Shown here in pieces: positions 18,240-26,464 of a DNA stretch of 64,000 bases. A program made the position numbers and the translations under genes. Source of the DNA: an archaeon (GTDB lineage Archaea > Thermoplasmatota > Thermoplasmata > Methanomassiliicoccales > Methanomethylophilaceae); the NCBI GenBank assembly GCA_024399275.1, contig JAKSHS010000004.1, positions 29,275 to 93,274 on the forward strand. Reading direction: 5' to 3'. Position 1 is the first letter of the stretch. Every line of letters starts with the position of its first letter. A model generated the notes under the pieces. That model saw only the letters and a list, made by a program, of their open reading frames with translations, was not told the DNA's origin and searched no databases.

Positions 18240-20494
18240 CTTATATTCGCACCATTTATAAGTTCTCCATCAACCGTTACAAAACAGCCATCACCATCAG
18301 ATAGAGCTATAACTTTACTCCCATCAATAGCCACTGCGACATAGCATGGGGCGTTAACAGGTACCTCAACATCCATGCTATTGCCGTTAAGTTCGAACTT
18401 ACCACCTTCAACGTGTACAACTTTAAGTGTCACCTTAGTAAAATCTTCATATCGAATTTCCGCAGAATTGTTTTCACAACCCGAGTTAATACTAGTTCCA
18501 ACTGGGACGTTCCTCGACGGTTCAAGAAGAAGAACTGTAGACCCTCCAAGCTCCTCATCATCAGCAGCTAAAAGCATACCCTCCGATAAAATTCCCCGAA
18601 GTTTCGACGGTTTAAGATTACATAAACAGAGAACTTTCTTTTCAAAAAGTTCCTCTTTTTTATAATATCGCTTAAGTCCCGCAACAATTGATCTTGGCTG
18701 TTCCTCACCAACATCGACTTTCATATGATACAAGTTATCTGCACCAGAATGATCATCAATCCAAACTATTTGTCCAACCCTTATATCCAGTATTTTAAAA
18801 TCGATAAGTGGAGTCACCTGCAATTTCGAATTTTCCCCATTCTTTTTTAATTCTGGTGTTTTTACCCCTTCAAAAAACTCAATTTTTCTGAAAACAGGCG
18901 TTGGTTTTGTCAAATGAAATTCTGTCGTTAATGGCCTTGTAATATTCGTAAATCCAACATCTCTAAGAGGCTCATCAATTCCCAGATAGCCCCATATCTT
19001 TTCTGATGCTTTTGGCATAAAGGGCCACGACATAAGTACCAACGCTTTTACAAGCATAAGATTTGCGTTCATTACAGAGCCACATCTCTTTTTATCTGAC
19101 TTAATAAGAATCCACGGTTTCATAGAATCAAAGTATCTATTCCCGAATTTTGAAAGTTCCATAACAACTTTAATGGCCTTTTTAAAATCACACGAATCCA
19201 TATACTTGCAGTACTCATCAAAAGTTTCCCTGATTTTATTAGCAATCTGTCCTAATTCATCCTCATCTGGCTCTGGAATAACTTCAAAATTTCTCTGAGT
19301 AAAACTTAGGCACCTGTGATAATAATTTCCGAGGTTTGAAACAAGCTCGTTATTAATCTTTATTTGAAAATCTTCCCAGGTAAATTCCGAATCATGTGTG
19401 TCCGGCATCACAGATGAAAGGTAAAATCTTATAACATCAGAATCGTGCTTCTTCAAGACAGTTGGCACATCGATAGCTCCTCCTCTACTCTTCGATAGTT
19501 TCCCACCATTAAACATGAGGTATTCGTTGGCCGGTATGTCGTACGGAAGATTCAACCCACCGTATCCCATAAGTATCGATGGCCAGATAATCGAATGAAA
19601 CGGAATGTTATCTTTTCCCAGAAAATAATAATGCTTAACTTTTGGATCTTTCCAAAAAGACTCCCAATAGTCAGGTTTTCCGATAATTCTTGAATACTCT
19701 TTAGAAGCGGAAAGATACCCTATCACCGCGTCAAACCATACATAAATAACCTTTTTTTCCCATCCTTCGACAGGTACAGGAATTCCCCACTCCATGTCTC
19801 TCGTTACAGCCCTGTCATTCAAACCATTCCTGAGCCAGTTAGACGTAAACGATATGACATTTGATCTCCACCATTTTTTCTCATCTAAATACTTCAGAAG
19901 TGGTTCACTGAACGCGCTAAGTTTAAAGAAATAATGTTCTGTCGGCCTAATCTCAGGCTCAATCCCACAATTAGTACATCGCGCCTTATCCAGCTCTCCA
20001 ACCTCAAACATAGCACCGCACGAATCACACTGATCCCCACGACATTTTTCTGCCCCACATTTTGGACAAACTCCCTCGATATATCTATCTGGAAGAAATT
20101 TCTCGCATTTCGTGCAAAAGTATTGATCAGTTTTTTTAATGTAGAGGTATCCATTATCCAAAAGTGTGTTAAAAATATCATTGACCACACTTAGATGATT
20201 ATCACTATGCGTTTTCGTAAATAAAGAAAATTCAATATCCATATCCTCGATCGCTTTTTTGTTAACTTCGTGATACCTGTCAGCTATAACACACGGCGAA
20301 ACTCCCTCTCTATCAGCACTTACCGTAATGGGTGTGCCGTGCTGATCGGAACCTGATACCATCAGAACTTCATTCCCAAGAAGTTTATTGTACCTGCTAA
20401 AAATGTCGGGCGGAAGAATAGACCCGGCCAAGTGACCTAAATGTATAATACCATTCGCATAGGGCCACGCTGCGCATACTAATACCTTGGGCAT
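18236..20494 (-). CDS. metG: Methionyl-tRNA synthetase
   Basis: Charges tRNA-Met. The 752-residue protein shows the HIGH equivalent HLGHLAG, a four-cysteine zinc knuckle pair (CTKC, CPKC, CDSC and CTNC), the catalytic KMSKS variant KLSKSRG, and a C-terminal tRNA-binding EMAP-type domain (FKILDIRVGQIV onward, from about 580) fused in one chain. The start at 20494 is set by a TATA box (20516-20523) centred 25 bp upstream; the longer frame from 20536 would read through the promoter. It overlaps the PHP gene by 4 bases. Confidence 0.96.
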   Translation of the reverse strand: MPKVLVCAAWPYANGIIHLGHLAGSILPPDIFSRYNKLLGNEVLMVSGSDQHGTPITVSADREGVSPCVIADRYHEVNKKAIEDMDIEFSLFTKTHSDNHLSVVNDIFNTLLDNGYLYIKKTDQYFCTKCEKFLPDRYIEGVCPKCGAEKCRGDQCDSCGAMFEVGELDKARCTNCGIEPEIRPTEHYFFKLSAFSEPLLKYLDEKKWWRSNVISFTSNWLRNGLNDRAVTRDMEWGIPVPVEGWEKKVIYVWFDAVIGYLSASKEYSRIIGKPDYWESFWKDPKVKHYYFLGKDNIPFHSIIWPSILMGYGGLNLPYDIPANEYLMFNGGKLSKSRGGAIDVPTVLKKHDSDVIRFYLSSVMPDTHDSEFTWEDFQIKINNELVSNLGNYYHRCLSFTQRNFEVIPEPDEDELGQIANKIRETFDEYCKYMDSCDFKKAIKVVMELSKFGNRYFDSMKPWILIKSDKKRCGSVMNANLMLVKALVLMSWPFMPKASEKIWGYLGIDEPLRDVGFTNITRPLTTEFHLTKPTPVFRKIEFFEGVKTPELKKNGENSKLQVTPLIDFKILDIRVGQIVWIDDHSGADNLYHMKVDVGEEQPRSIVAGLKRYYKKEELFEKKVLCLCNLKPSKLRGILSEGMLLAADDEELGGSTVLLLEPSRNVPVGTSINSGCENNSAEIRYEDFTKVTLKVVHVEGGKFELNGNSMDVEVPVNAPCYVAVAIDGSKVIALSDGDGCFVTVDGELINGANIR

Positions 20495-20982
20495 GTAGGC
20501 ATAACTGAAAAAGTCATATATATCCTCGCGGTGCACGGAAGGTCAGAATGAATGCAGGGCATTTTCTAGAGCTATTCTCTTTCATTAATCAAAATGTATA
20601 TTATAATCAATCATAACTGCAGATAAAATGGGTAATAAAGACACATGCATGCCGTACTTCAATTTTAATAAAAAGCAAGCCATGCGAGTATTAGCATCAT
20701 TTCCAAATCTACTATTGTATGTTTTGGAGTTAAGCGCACGAAGTACTAAAATACGAAATGCAGAAAGCCACGCGCGAAATTGTTTAAATGTTTACCAAAC
20801 ATCCAATTAGAATAACAAAAGTAATGTAAAGCGCTTTTCTAGTAACATCCAAACTTTTTTTTACCAAATCAAAAACCGTGAAAATTTAAGAAGTAGCAAA
20901 TGAACTACGCTTACGCGCAAGCCTTAACCCAATGACCTATAATCTTAGTAACAATAATAAGCACAAAAAATCATAGCTAATC
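20495..20982. other. Intergenic region between metG and adk
   Basis: About 490 bases, very AT-rich. It holds the metG TATA box at its left end (20516-20523). A 60-codon frame at 20628-20810 has no ribosome binding site or recognisable sequence. No RNA gene is seen. The adk promoter is not obvious. Confidence 0.4.
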
Positions 20983-21615
20983 ATGAAGTCGAGAATTGTT
21001 CTCCTTGGTCCGCCAGGTGCTGGAAAGGGAACGCAAGCAGAGATTCTTGAAAAAGAGTTGGGCTTTACAAAACTTTCAACTGGGGATATGCTTCGCGAAG
21101 AAATCAGAAACAAAACTGAGCTTGGAGAAAAGGCTAAGATTTATGTAGAATCCGGTAACCTCGTGCCAGATGAAATCGTTATAGAAATGATAAAAAAGCG
21201 AATCAGAGACATTTCAGGAGCAATTCTTTTTGATGGATACCCAAGAACAGTTAAACAAGCAGATGCCCTCGCACACATTACTGACATTGATCTTGCAATC
21301 AATATCGATGTCAAGGACGAAGTCCTCATCAATAGAATCGCCAAAAGACTTATGTGCCCTAAATGTGGGGCAGTTTATCATTTGGTAAATAAACCGCCAA
21401 GGAAAGATTGGGTGTGCGATAAATGTAGCACAAATTTATATCAAAGAGACGACGATAGAGAGGAAACGGTAGTTAATAGATTAAAGGTATACCGCCAGAA
21501 CACACTCCCTCTCATCAACTACTATAGTGAGAGAAATAAACTTGTCGTTATCGATGGAAACAAAGGCACCATTCACAATATCTTCGAAAGAATTAGAGTT
21601 GCACTCGAGAATTAA
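20983..21615 (+). CDS. adk: Adenylate kinase, bacterial (zinc-LID) type
   Basis: Interconverts ATP, AMP and ADP. The 210-residue enzyme has the P-loop GPPGAGKGT, LSTGDMLREE, the AMP site FDGYPRT and a LID with four cysteines (CPKC and CDKC) that bind zinc. This is the long bacterial-type enzyme rather than the short archaeal AdkA, as also seen in some euryarchaeal groups. A hairpin with a T-run overlaps its stop codon. Confidence 0.96.
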   Translation: MKSRIVLLGPPGAGKGTQAEILEKELGFTKLSTGDMLREEIRNKTELGEKAKIYVESGNLVPDEIVIEMIKKRIRDISGAILFDGYPRTVKQADALAHITDIDLAINIDVKDEVLINRIAKRLMCPKCGAVYHLVNKPPRKDWVCDKCSTNLYQRDDDREETVVNRLKVYRQNTLPLINYYSERNKLVVIDGNKGTIHNIFERIRVALEN

Positions 21616-21636
21616 AGGTCTCGAGTTCCATTTTTT
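21604..21636 (+). terminator. Terminator overlapping the adk stop codon
   Basis: Two copies of the palindrome CTCGAG (21604-21609 and 21620-21625), flanked by a further A-T pair, can form a 7-bp stem with a 10-nt loop that contains the adk TAA. A T-run (21631-21636) follows, as in an intrinsic terminator. Confidence 0.6.
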
Positions 21637-21913
21637 AGTTACCACAAAGTTTAATAATACCTGACGCGACAACCAAATTGAACAAACGAAACCTCTCTCA
21701 AAAGTGATATACTTAATTCATCTCCCCTACCAGGTCATGACATATTTATCTAAACTATAAGCCAGTAACGTGACAAATTGCTCATGTGTAAATTTCATAC
21801 GGCACTACTGTGCACGCCGTCACTCAAACTAGATAGTTAAAACATTTCTGAATAATAAACAATCAGACGTTGTCGAAATCTATTAAAACAAGATTAGTAT
21901 AGCACACCGTAAC

Positions 21914-21986
21914 AGCCTCGTAGTGTAGTGGTCAATCATTCTGGACTCTGGATCCGGAGACTGCAGTTCGAATCTGCACGAGGCTA
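21914..21986 (+). tRNA. tRNA-Gln (anticodon CTG)
   Basis: A 73-base cloverleaf. The acceptor AGCCTCG pairs with CGAGGCT; anticodon stem CTGGA/TCCGG holds the loop CTCTGGA with anticodon CTG; the T arm is TGCAG-TTCGAAT-CTGCA. The A1-U72 pair is usual for archaeal tRNA-Gln, which is made by the GatDE route. CCA is not encoded. Confidence 0.93.
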
Positions 21987-22033
21987 CTGTGTCATTCTAA
22001 CCGATTCAAGAGTAAGACGTGTATCCCCTAATT

Positions 22034-22609
22034 TCAGAATTCCGTTTTTACCCCACTGGCAATATCAGAAAAAAGCTCTGAACTCTCTTCTGGGCCTCTC
22101 ACGATCAAAACATCATTAGCAAGAATCAGAGCATTCTTATCCGGACCATACATAAATCTATCTCCACGCTTGATAGCCAGTACGTATGTTCCGCAACGAC
22201 TTCCAAGATTAACTTCCCCAAGTGTCTTTCCTGCAATTATCGACCTATTGTTGATGACAACTCTCCCAATAGTAACTTCCGACTCCCTAATACTCATTTG
22301 TATAACAGGATGATCGCTTAACCCCTTAAGAACTACGTCCGCTATAGACGCAGCCGCGTCTGCAATCTCCTCTGCTGCCATTTGTAACCTCAATATAACT
22401 GAAAATTTAGAAATTTCATCAGGTTGTTCCCTCCCGAGATTTATAATATGTTCCTGAATATCAGAACTAAACTCGTTCATTTTTCTCTCAAGAAATATAA
22501 CCTCCTTTGCAATCTCTATGTCATTATAGAGCAATGAAGCGTAAGCGAGATCTACCATAAATTCTGATGTATCTTTAAGTTCAAGAAGCATAGATTCAGT
22601 TTTATTCAT
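22034..22609 (-). CDS. PhoU-TrkA_C domain regulator (second of a tandem pair)
   Basis: A 191-residue protein: an N-terminal PhoU-like helical domain (about 1-105, with DLAYASLLYND) and a C-terminal TrkA_C / RCK_C domain (about 115-185, with GKTLGEVNLGSRCGTYVLAIKR broken by a loop). Such proteins sense ligands and gate or regulate cation transporters. The start at 22609 has GGAGTGA 4-5 bp upstream and overlaps the stop of its paralogue by 8 bases. Together with the divergent SLC41 transporter it forms a transport locus. Confidence 0.88.
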   Translation of the reverse strand: MNKTESMLLELKDTSEFMVDLAYASLLYNDIEIAKEVIFLERKMNEFSSDIQEHIINLGREQPDEISKFSVILRLQMAAEEIADAAASIADVVLKGLSDHPVIQMSIRESEVTIGRVVINNRSIIAGKTLGEVNLGSRCGTYVLAIKRGDRFMYGPDKNALILANDVLIVRGPEESSELFSDIASGVKTEF

Positions 22610-23240
22610 CTTCACTCCTCTCGGCATCTGGAAATTCCCATGGGCATTTTCCAGTCGTAAAGTCCTTTAAGCGAAGAAATCCCTCATCAAGGCCCCTAAC
22701 CACAATGTCATCCCCCGCATGAACTTTAATTTCGTCATCCGGGTCATATATCCACCCACGACGATTCTTCAACGCAATAACTCTCGTCCCAGTACACGCC
22801 TCTATAGCCAATTGACCAAGGGTGTTGCCGACCATATCTGACCCTTCTGAAATCCGAATAATATCAAACTTCTCATCAGACTCGCAGAGTATATTTGTAA
22901 TAAACGGCTTCTTCTCCGGTGGAAGATTTATTAACTTAGCTATTTCCGCAGCTGATCTCGAAATCCTCTCAGCTGCAGACACAACTTGAAGAATACCTGA
23001 AAGCTGTTTTGCCTCTTCCATTGTTCTAGCTGCAAGAAGCATTTTGACTCTTATAGCGTACTCTAGACCTTCCATCTCTTCTTTCAGTTCGTCTACCTTT
23101 TTTGCCATGTCAAGGCTATCATACATCAGTGAAGCGTAAGCAAGGTCCACAATAACTCCAGACTTATCCTTTATCTCCGTAAGAAGCTCTCGAACAGTCG
23201 TCTCATCTAATTCTGAGCATTCATCACACGCGCCGCTCAT
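22602..23240 (-). CDS. PhoU-TrkA_C domain regulator (first of a tandem pair)
   Basis: A 212-residue paralogue of the gene just downstream, with the same two domains (DLAYASLMYDS; GNTLGQLAIEACTGTRVIALK split over strand and loop). A short Cys-containing N-terminus (SGACDECSE) is absent from the paralogue and could bind metal. The ATG at 23240 has GGAGGATG at a good distance; the frame is open from 23294. The two genes probably arose by duplication and may form heteromers. They are transcribed away from the SLC41 transporter. Confidence 0.88.
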   Translation of the reverse strand: MSGACDECSELDETTVRELLTEIKDKSGVIVDLAYASLMYDSLDMAKKVDELKEEMEGLEYAIRVKMLLAARTMEEAKQLSGILQVVSAAERISRSAAEIAKLINLPPEKKPFITNILCESDEKFDIIRISEGSDMVGNTLGQLAIEACTGTRVIALKNRRGWIYDPDDEIKVHAGDDIVVRGLDEGFLRLKDFTTGKCPWEFPDAERSEDE

Positions 23241-23360
23241 TAAGAAGCATCCTCCGCAGCGCTGCTCAGAAAGTCGCTGCCGTCCTCCGTACATCCGGAG
23301 TCAGCCAACAAAACAGTAACCTGCATGGCTAACCTAACAGGAATACCAATCACTTTGACA

Positions 23361-23368
23361 TATTTAAA
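23361..23368 (-). promoter_or_regulatory. TATA box for the PhoU-TrkA_C pair
   Basis: TTTAAATA on the minus strand predicts transcription from about 23338, leaving roughly 98 nt of leader before the ATG at 23240. Confidence 0.4.
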
Positions 23369-23397
23369 CTAATAAGTTCGACATTTCTTCCTTTCAG

Positions 23398-23424
23398 TTA
23401 TATAGTAATGTTCACTTCCTGAAC
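23398..23424 (+). promoter_or_regulatory. TATA box and candidate operator of the SLC41 transporter gene
   Basis: TTATATAG (23398-23405) predicts a start near 23428. Directly after it is an inverted repeat GTTCA-CTTCC-TGAAC (23410-23424), lying between the TATA box and the predicted start, where a bound repressor would block transcription. The ~32-nt leader ends with GAGGTGAT as ribosome binding site. Confidence 0.45.
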
Positions 23425-23459
23425 ACGGCAGAGACTAAAATGTCATGAGGTGATCTTTC

Positions 23460-24668
23460 ATGGGTTACAGGACTGAGACCGAAAATTTCTTCCAACGCAA
23501 CAAATCAGTCTTAGTAATGGGGTTAATAGCACTCACTATTGCTGTTTCTGCTGAAATTGTGGCCGGTCACGCCTTTGCCGATGCAATGAACGATAGAAGA
23601 AGTGGGATGGCAACTATTTTTTGCTGCTCTGCTGCTATGAAAGGATACATTTTTTGTGCTATGGGCAGTCGTCTCGGAACTTCAATGCATATAGGCACTT
23701 TTAGAGTATCTTTTGAAAAGGGAAGTGTTCTAAGATCCAATGTTGAAGCTGCAATGGTCCTAACTCTTGATTTTTCTATTCTGATAGGTGTCATTGGGTG
23801 GATCATTGCCAAAATACTTGCGACTGGCGAAGAAGGAGTTGAAGTTTATGTCTTTATTTCCATTGTTGGCGGTCTTCTTTCGGGAGCGATAGTAGTAATA
23901 TTCAACATTCTTGTTGCGTACATTGGACACGTAATGGACTGGAATGTTGACGACATTACAGTTCCAATCATTGCTGCTGTAGGAGACATCGTAACAATTA
24001 TGATGATCCGTGTTGCAATGTTAGCCAATGAAGAAGTCAGCCATCTCTACACAGGTTTAACATGTTTAATTTTCTCAATTATTATGACCTACATCACCAT
24101 CAAAATTATCAATGGCAAGATAGAAAATGAAGCAAAAAGAATTGTCAAGCAGTCCTTTCCAGTACTTCTCGCCTGCATGATATTCGGAATTCTAGTAGGA
24201 GCAGTTATTGAGCGCGGGACAGAAGACATAACCAATAAGTCAATTTTATACGTACTACTGCCCGCATTCCTCAACGAAGGAAACGCACTATCTGGTATGC
24301 TTACATCAAGATTCGGCTCGATGTTTCACTTAGGTATTCTAAAACCCACAAAAATACCATCGAAAAAAGTATGTGAAAATTTTATAGTGACGTGTTTGCT
24401 GGCAGCCATTTCGCTTCCATATATGGGGGTGATAGCCCTAGTAAATGTAACATGCACTATCTCATACGCGTCATTAATCCACATCATCCTCTTAGCCGGG
24501 TTTGTTGTCGTTGCGGCAGTAATTTTCTTGTCATATTACATTGCCGTGACTGCTATCAAATTTAAATTTGACCCAGATGACTGTTGCATTCCTGTGGCAT
24601 CATCATTTATAGACGTGATTGCAACAACATCCCTTATCATAATCTACTATATGATTGCCCACGAGTAA
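23460..24668 (+). CDS. SLC41/MgtE-type divalent cation transporter
   Basis: A 402-residue integral membrane protein built from two homologous halves, each with about five transmembrane helices. The repeat signature is visible twice: MGSRLGTSMHIG with DDITVPIIAAVGDI in the first half, and TSRFGSMFHLG with DDCCIPVASSFIDV in the second. SLC41/MgtE channels carry Mg2+ or related cations. No cytosolic CBS or N domain is present, so the divergent PhoU-TrkA_C proteins probably supply regulation. Confidence 0.9.
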   Translation: MGYRTETENFFQRNKSVLVMGLIALTIAVSAEIVAGHAFADAMNDRRSGMATIFCCSAAMKGYIFCAMGSRLGTSMHIGTFRVSFEKGSVLRSNVEAAMVLTLDFSILIGVIGWIIAKILATGEEGVEVYVFISIVGGLLSGAIVVIFNILVAYIGHVMDWNVDDITVPIIAAVGDIVTIMMIRVAMLANEEVSHLYTGLTCLIFSIIMTYITIKIINGKIENEAKRIVKQSFPVLLACMIFGILVGAVIERGTEDITNKSILYVLLPAFLNEGNALSGMLTSRFGSMFHLGILKPTKIPSKKVCENFIVTCLLAAISLPYMGVIALVNVTCTISYASLIHIILLAGFVVVAAVIFLSYYIAVTAIKFKFDPDDCCIPVASSFIDVIATTSLIIIYYMIAHE

Positions 24669-24678
24669 TTTCCTCCTC

Positions 24679-24712
24679 TTTTATATGCTCAAAGGGAATG
24701 CCCCTACAGGGG
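24679..24712 (+). promoter_or_regulatory. purP promoter with inverted repeat at the start site
   Basis: TTTTATAT (24679-24686) lies about 30 bp before the preferred ATG. A perfect inverted repeat CCCC-TACA-GGGG (24701-24712) ends directly at the ATG, covering the predicted start of transcription. It could be an operator or a short hairpin in the 5' end of the mRNA. Confidence 0.4.
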
Positions 24713-25879
24713 ATGGCCCTGATGATCGATAGAGGTAAAATTTTAACGAACCTTAGAAGGTATGATCTTAAAAATGTGAAGATTGGGGTAATCGCATCCC
24801 ACTCCGCGCTTGATGTGTGTGATGGTGCAAAATCGGAAGGATTTACATCTGTTGCAATATGTCAAAACGGCAGAGAAAAAACATTCGATAGGTACTTTAA
24901 ATCGACATCCGACAGATACTTTAATCGAGGGTGTGTGGACAAAACCATTATCCTTAATAGATTCAATGATATCCTCGACCCTCATGCTCAAGAAAAATTA
25001 ATTGGAGACAATATTCTCTTCGTACCGAATCGTTCATTTGTATCATATTGTGGTATTAATGCCGTTGAGAATGACTTTGAAATTCCTATTGTTGGAAGTA
25101 GAAACCTACTAAGATCTGAAGAGAGAGGAGGCGATAGAGACTATTATTGGATTCTTGACAAGGCAAAGTTACCATTTCCTGCAAAAGTCGAAACACCAGA
25201 ACAAATAGACGATGTAGGACTTACTATTATCAAAGTTCACCACAAACAGAAAAAGCTTGAAAGAGGATTTTTTACAGCGAAATCATACGAGCAATTTTGT
25301 CAGAAGTCGTCAGACCTAATAAGAAACGGAGTGATTGAGGAAGATTTCCTTGAGCATGCAAGAATGGAGCGATATGTTATTGGTCCCGTATTTAACCTTG
25401 ATTTTTTCTATTCCCCTCTCATGGAAAACGGGGAGAAAATTGAACTACTTGGTATCGACTGGCGATTCGAGAGTTCTTTAGACGGATTTTGTAGACTTCC
25501 CGGAAAACAACAGGTTGAGCTCGAAGACGATGGAATTCTTCCAGAATACACTGTTTGTGGCCACAATTCTGCAACGTTAAGGGAATCTCTTTTGGAAAAG
25601 GCTTTTGAATTAGCGGAAAAATACGTTTCCGCAACCAAAAAATATTACAATCCTGGAATCATCGGCCCCTTCTGTCTCCAAACATGCGTTGACAAAGATC
25701 TTAACTTTTACATATATGACGTCGCCCCTCGTATTGGAGGTGGAACCAATATTCACATGGCTACAGGCCATGCATATGCAAATTCTCTTTGGCGCCGTCA
25801 AGTGAGCACAGGGAGAAGACTCTCCATGGAGATTAAGAGAGCAATAGACGAAGAACGCATAGACGAAATCGTCACATGA
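24713..25879 (+). CDS. purP: FAICAR synthetase PurP (formate-dependent)
   Basis: Makes FAICAR from AICAR, formate and ATP, replacing the folate-dependent PurH step in archaeal purine synthesis. The ~388-residue ATP-grasp protein shows IGVIASHSALDVCDGAK in parts, NRSFVSYCG, VGSRNLLRSEER, the hydrophobic strand LTIIKVHH, and the metal-site region YDVAPRIGGGTN near the C-terminus. The ATG at 24713 (or 24722) fits both the family start and the promoter; the reading frame is open to 24584 inside the preceding gene. Confidence 0.94.
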   Translation: MALMIDRGKILTNLRRYDLKNVKIGVIASHSALDVCDGAKSEGFTSVAICQNGREKTFDRYFKSTSDRYFNRGCVDKTIILNRFNDILDPHAQEKLIGDNILFVPNRSFVSYCGINAVENDFEIPIVGSRNLLRSEERGGDRDYYWILDKAKLPFPAKVETPEQIDDVGLTIIKVHHKQKKLERGFFTAKSYEQFCQKSSDLIRNGVIEEDFLEHARMERYVIGPVFNLDFFYSPLMENGEKIELLGIDWRFESSLDGFCRLPGKQQVELEDDGILPEYTVCGHNSATLRESLLEKAFELAEKYVSATKKYYNPGIIGPFCLQTCVDKDLNFYIYDVAPRIGGGTNIHMATGHAYANSLWRRQVSTGRRLSMEIKRAIDEERIDEIVT

Positions 25880-25958
25880 ACAAACATAAATGCACAACAA
25901 CATGCCAGGCTCACACGGCACAAGTCAGTTAAGTGTCATATATGCTCTAAATCTTCGT

Positions 25959-26462
25959 CTAAAAACGTGGCTTTGTCTTAATGGAGCTACAGTCATACAA
26001 AGCCACTTCACGCCTATCCATAAAAAATCCAAATTTCTTATGGAGCATAATCGACGGAACGTTACTTGGTTGAATAGAACTATGAACAATAGTTGCACCT
26101 TGTTTAACCCCCTCATCGACGGTTGTGCGAAGCAGTTTATATCCTATCCCGTTCCGCCTTAAATAGGGATGAACGCCCATATTTTCAATCCAAACAAGGC
26201 TCTCAGCATTATTAACGTGATGAAGCATCTGTGCAAATATAAATCCCATTATCTCTCCGTCTTCTTCCGCCACAAAACTCAATCCAGACTCGATGTATAT
26301 TTTAAAGGACTTACTGCTGCTCGCACCAAGATCATCTTTCCATTGCTGTGGAAGAGATTCCCACTTATTTTCAAGAATATCAGAAAAATATTCTTTAATA
26401 CACGAGATCTCAAGTTCTCTAACTTTTACAATGTCTTTCATTTTCATCGAACGTATATTCAT
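25959..26462 (-). CDS. GNAT-family N-acetyltransferase
   Basis: A 167-residue acetyltransferase. The acetyl-CoA site is clear in VHPYLRRNGIGYKLL (V-x-P-x-x-R-x-x-G-x-G-x), and the C-terminal FGFFMDRREVALYD strand is typical. RimI-like enzymes acetylate protein N-termini, but small-molecule acceptors are possible. It starts 2 bp after the ArgRS stop and so belongs to the aRF1-ArgRS operon. The stop is TAG. Confidence 0.88.
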   Translation of the reverse strand: MNIRSMKMKDIVKVRELEISCIKEYFSDILENKWESLPQQWKDDLGASSSKSFKIYIESGLSFVAEEDGEIMGFIFAQMLHHVNNAESLVWIENMGVHPYLRRNGIGYKLLRTTVDEGVKQGATIVHSSIQPSNVPSIMLHKKFGFFMDRREVALYDCSSIKTKPRF

Positions 26463-26464
26463 AT

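Noticed and set aside
20628..20810. 60-codon frame between metG and adk
   Set aside because: No start signals, no family resemblance; an AT-rich gap of this length yields such frames by chance.
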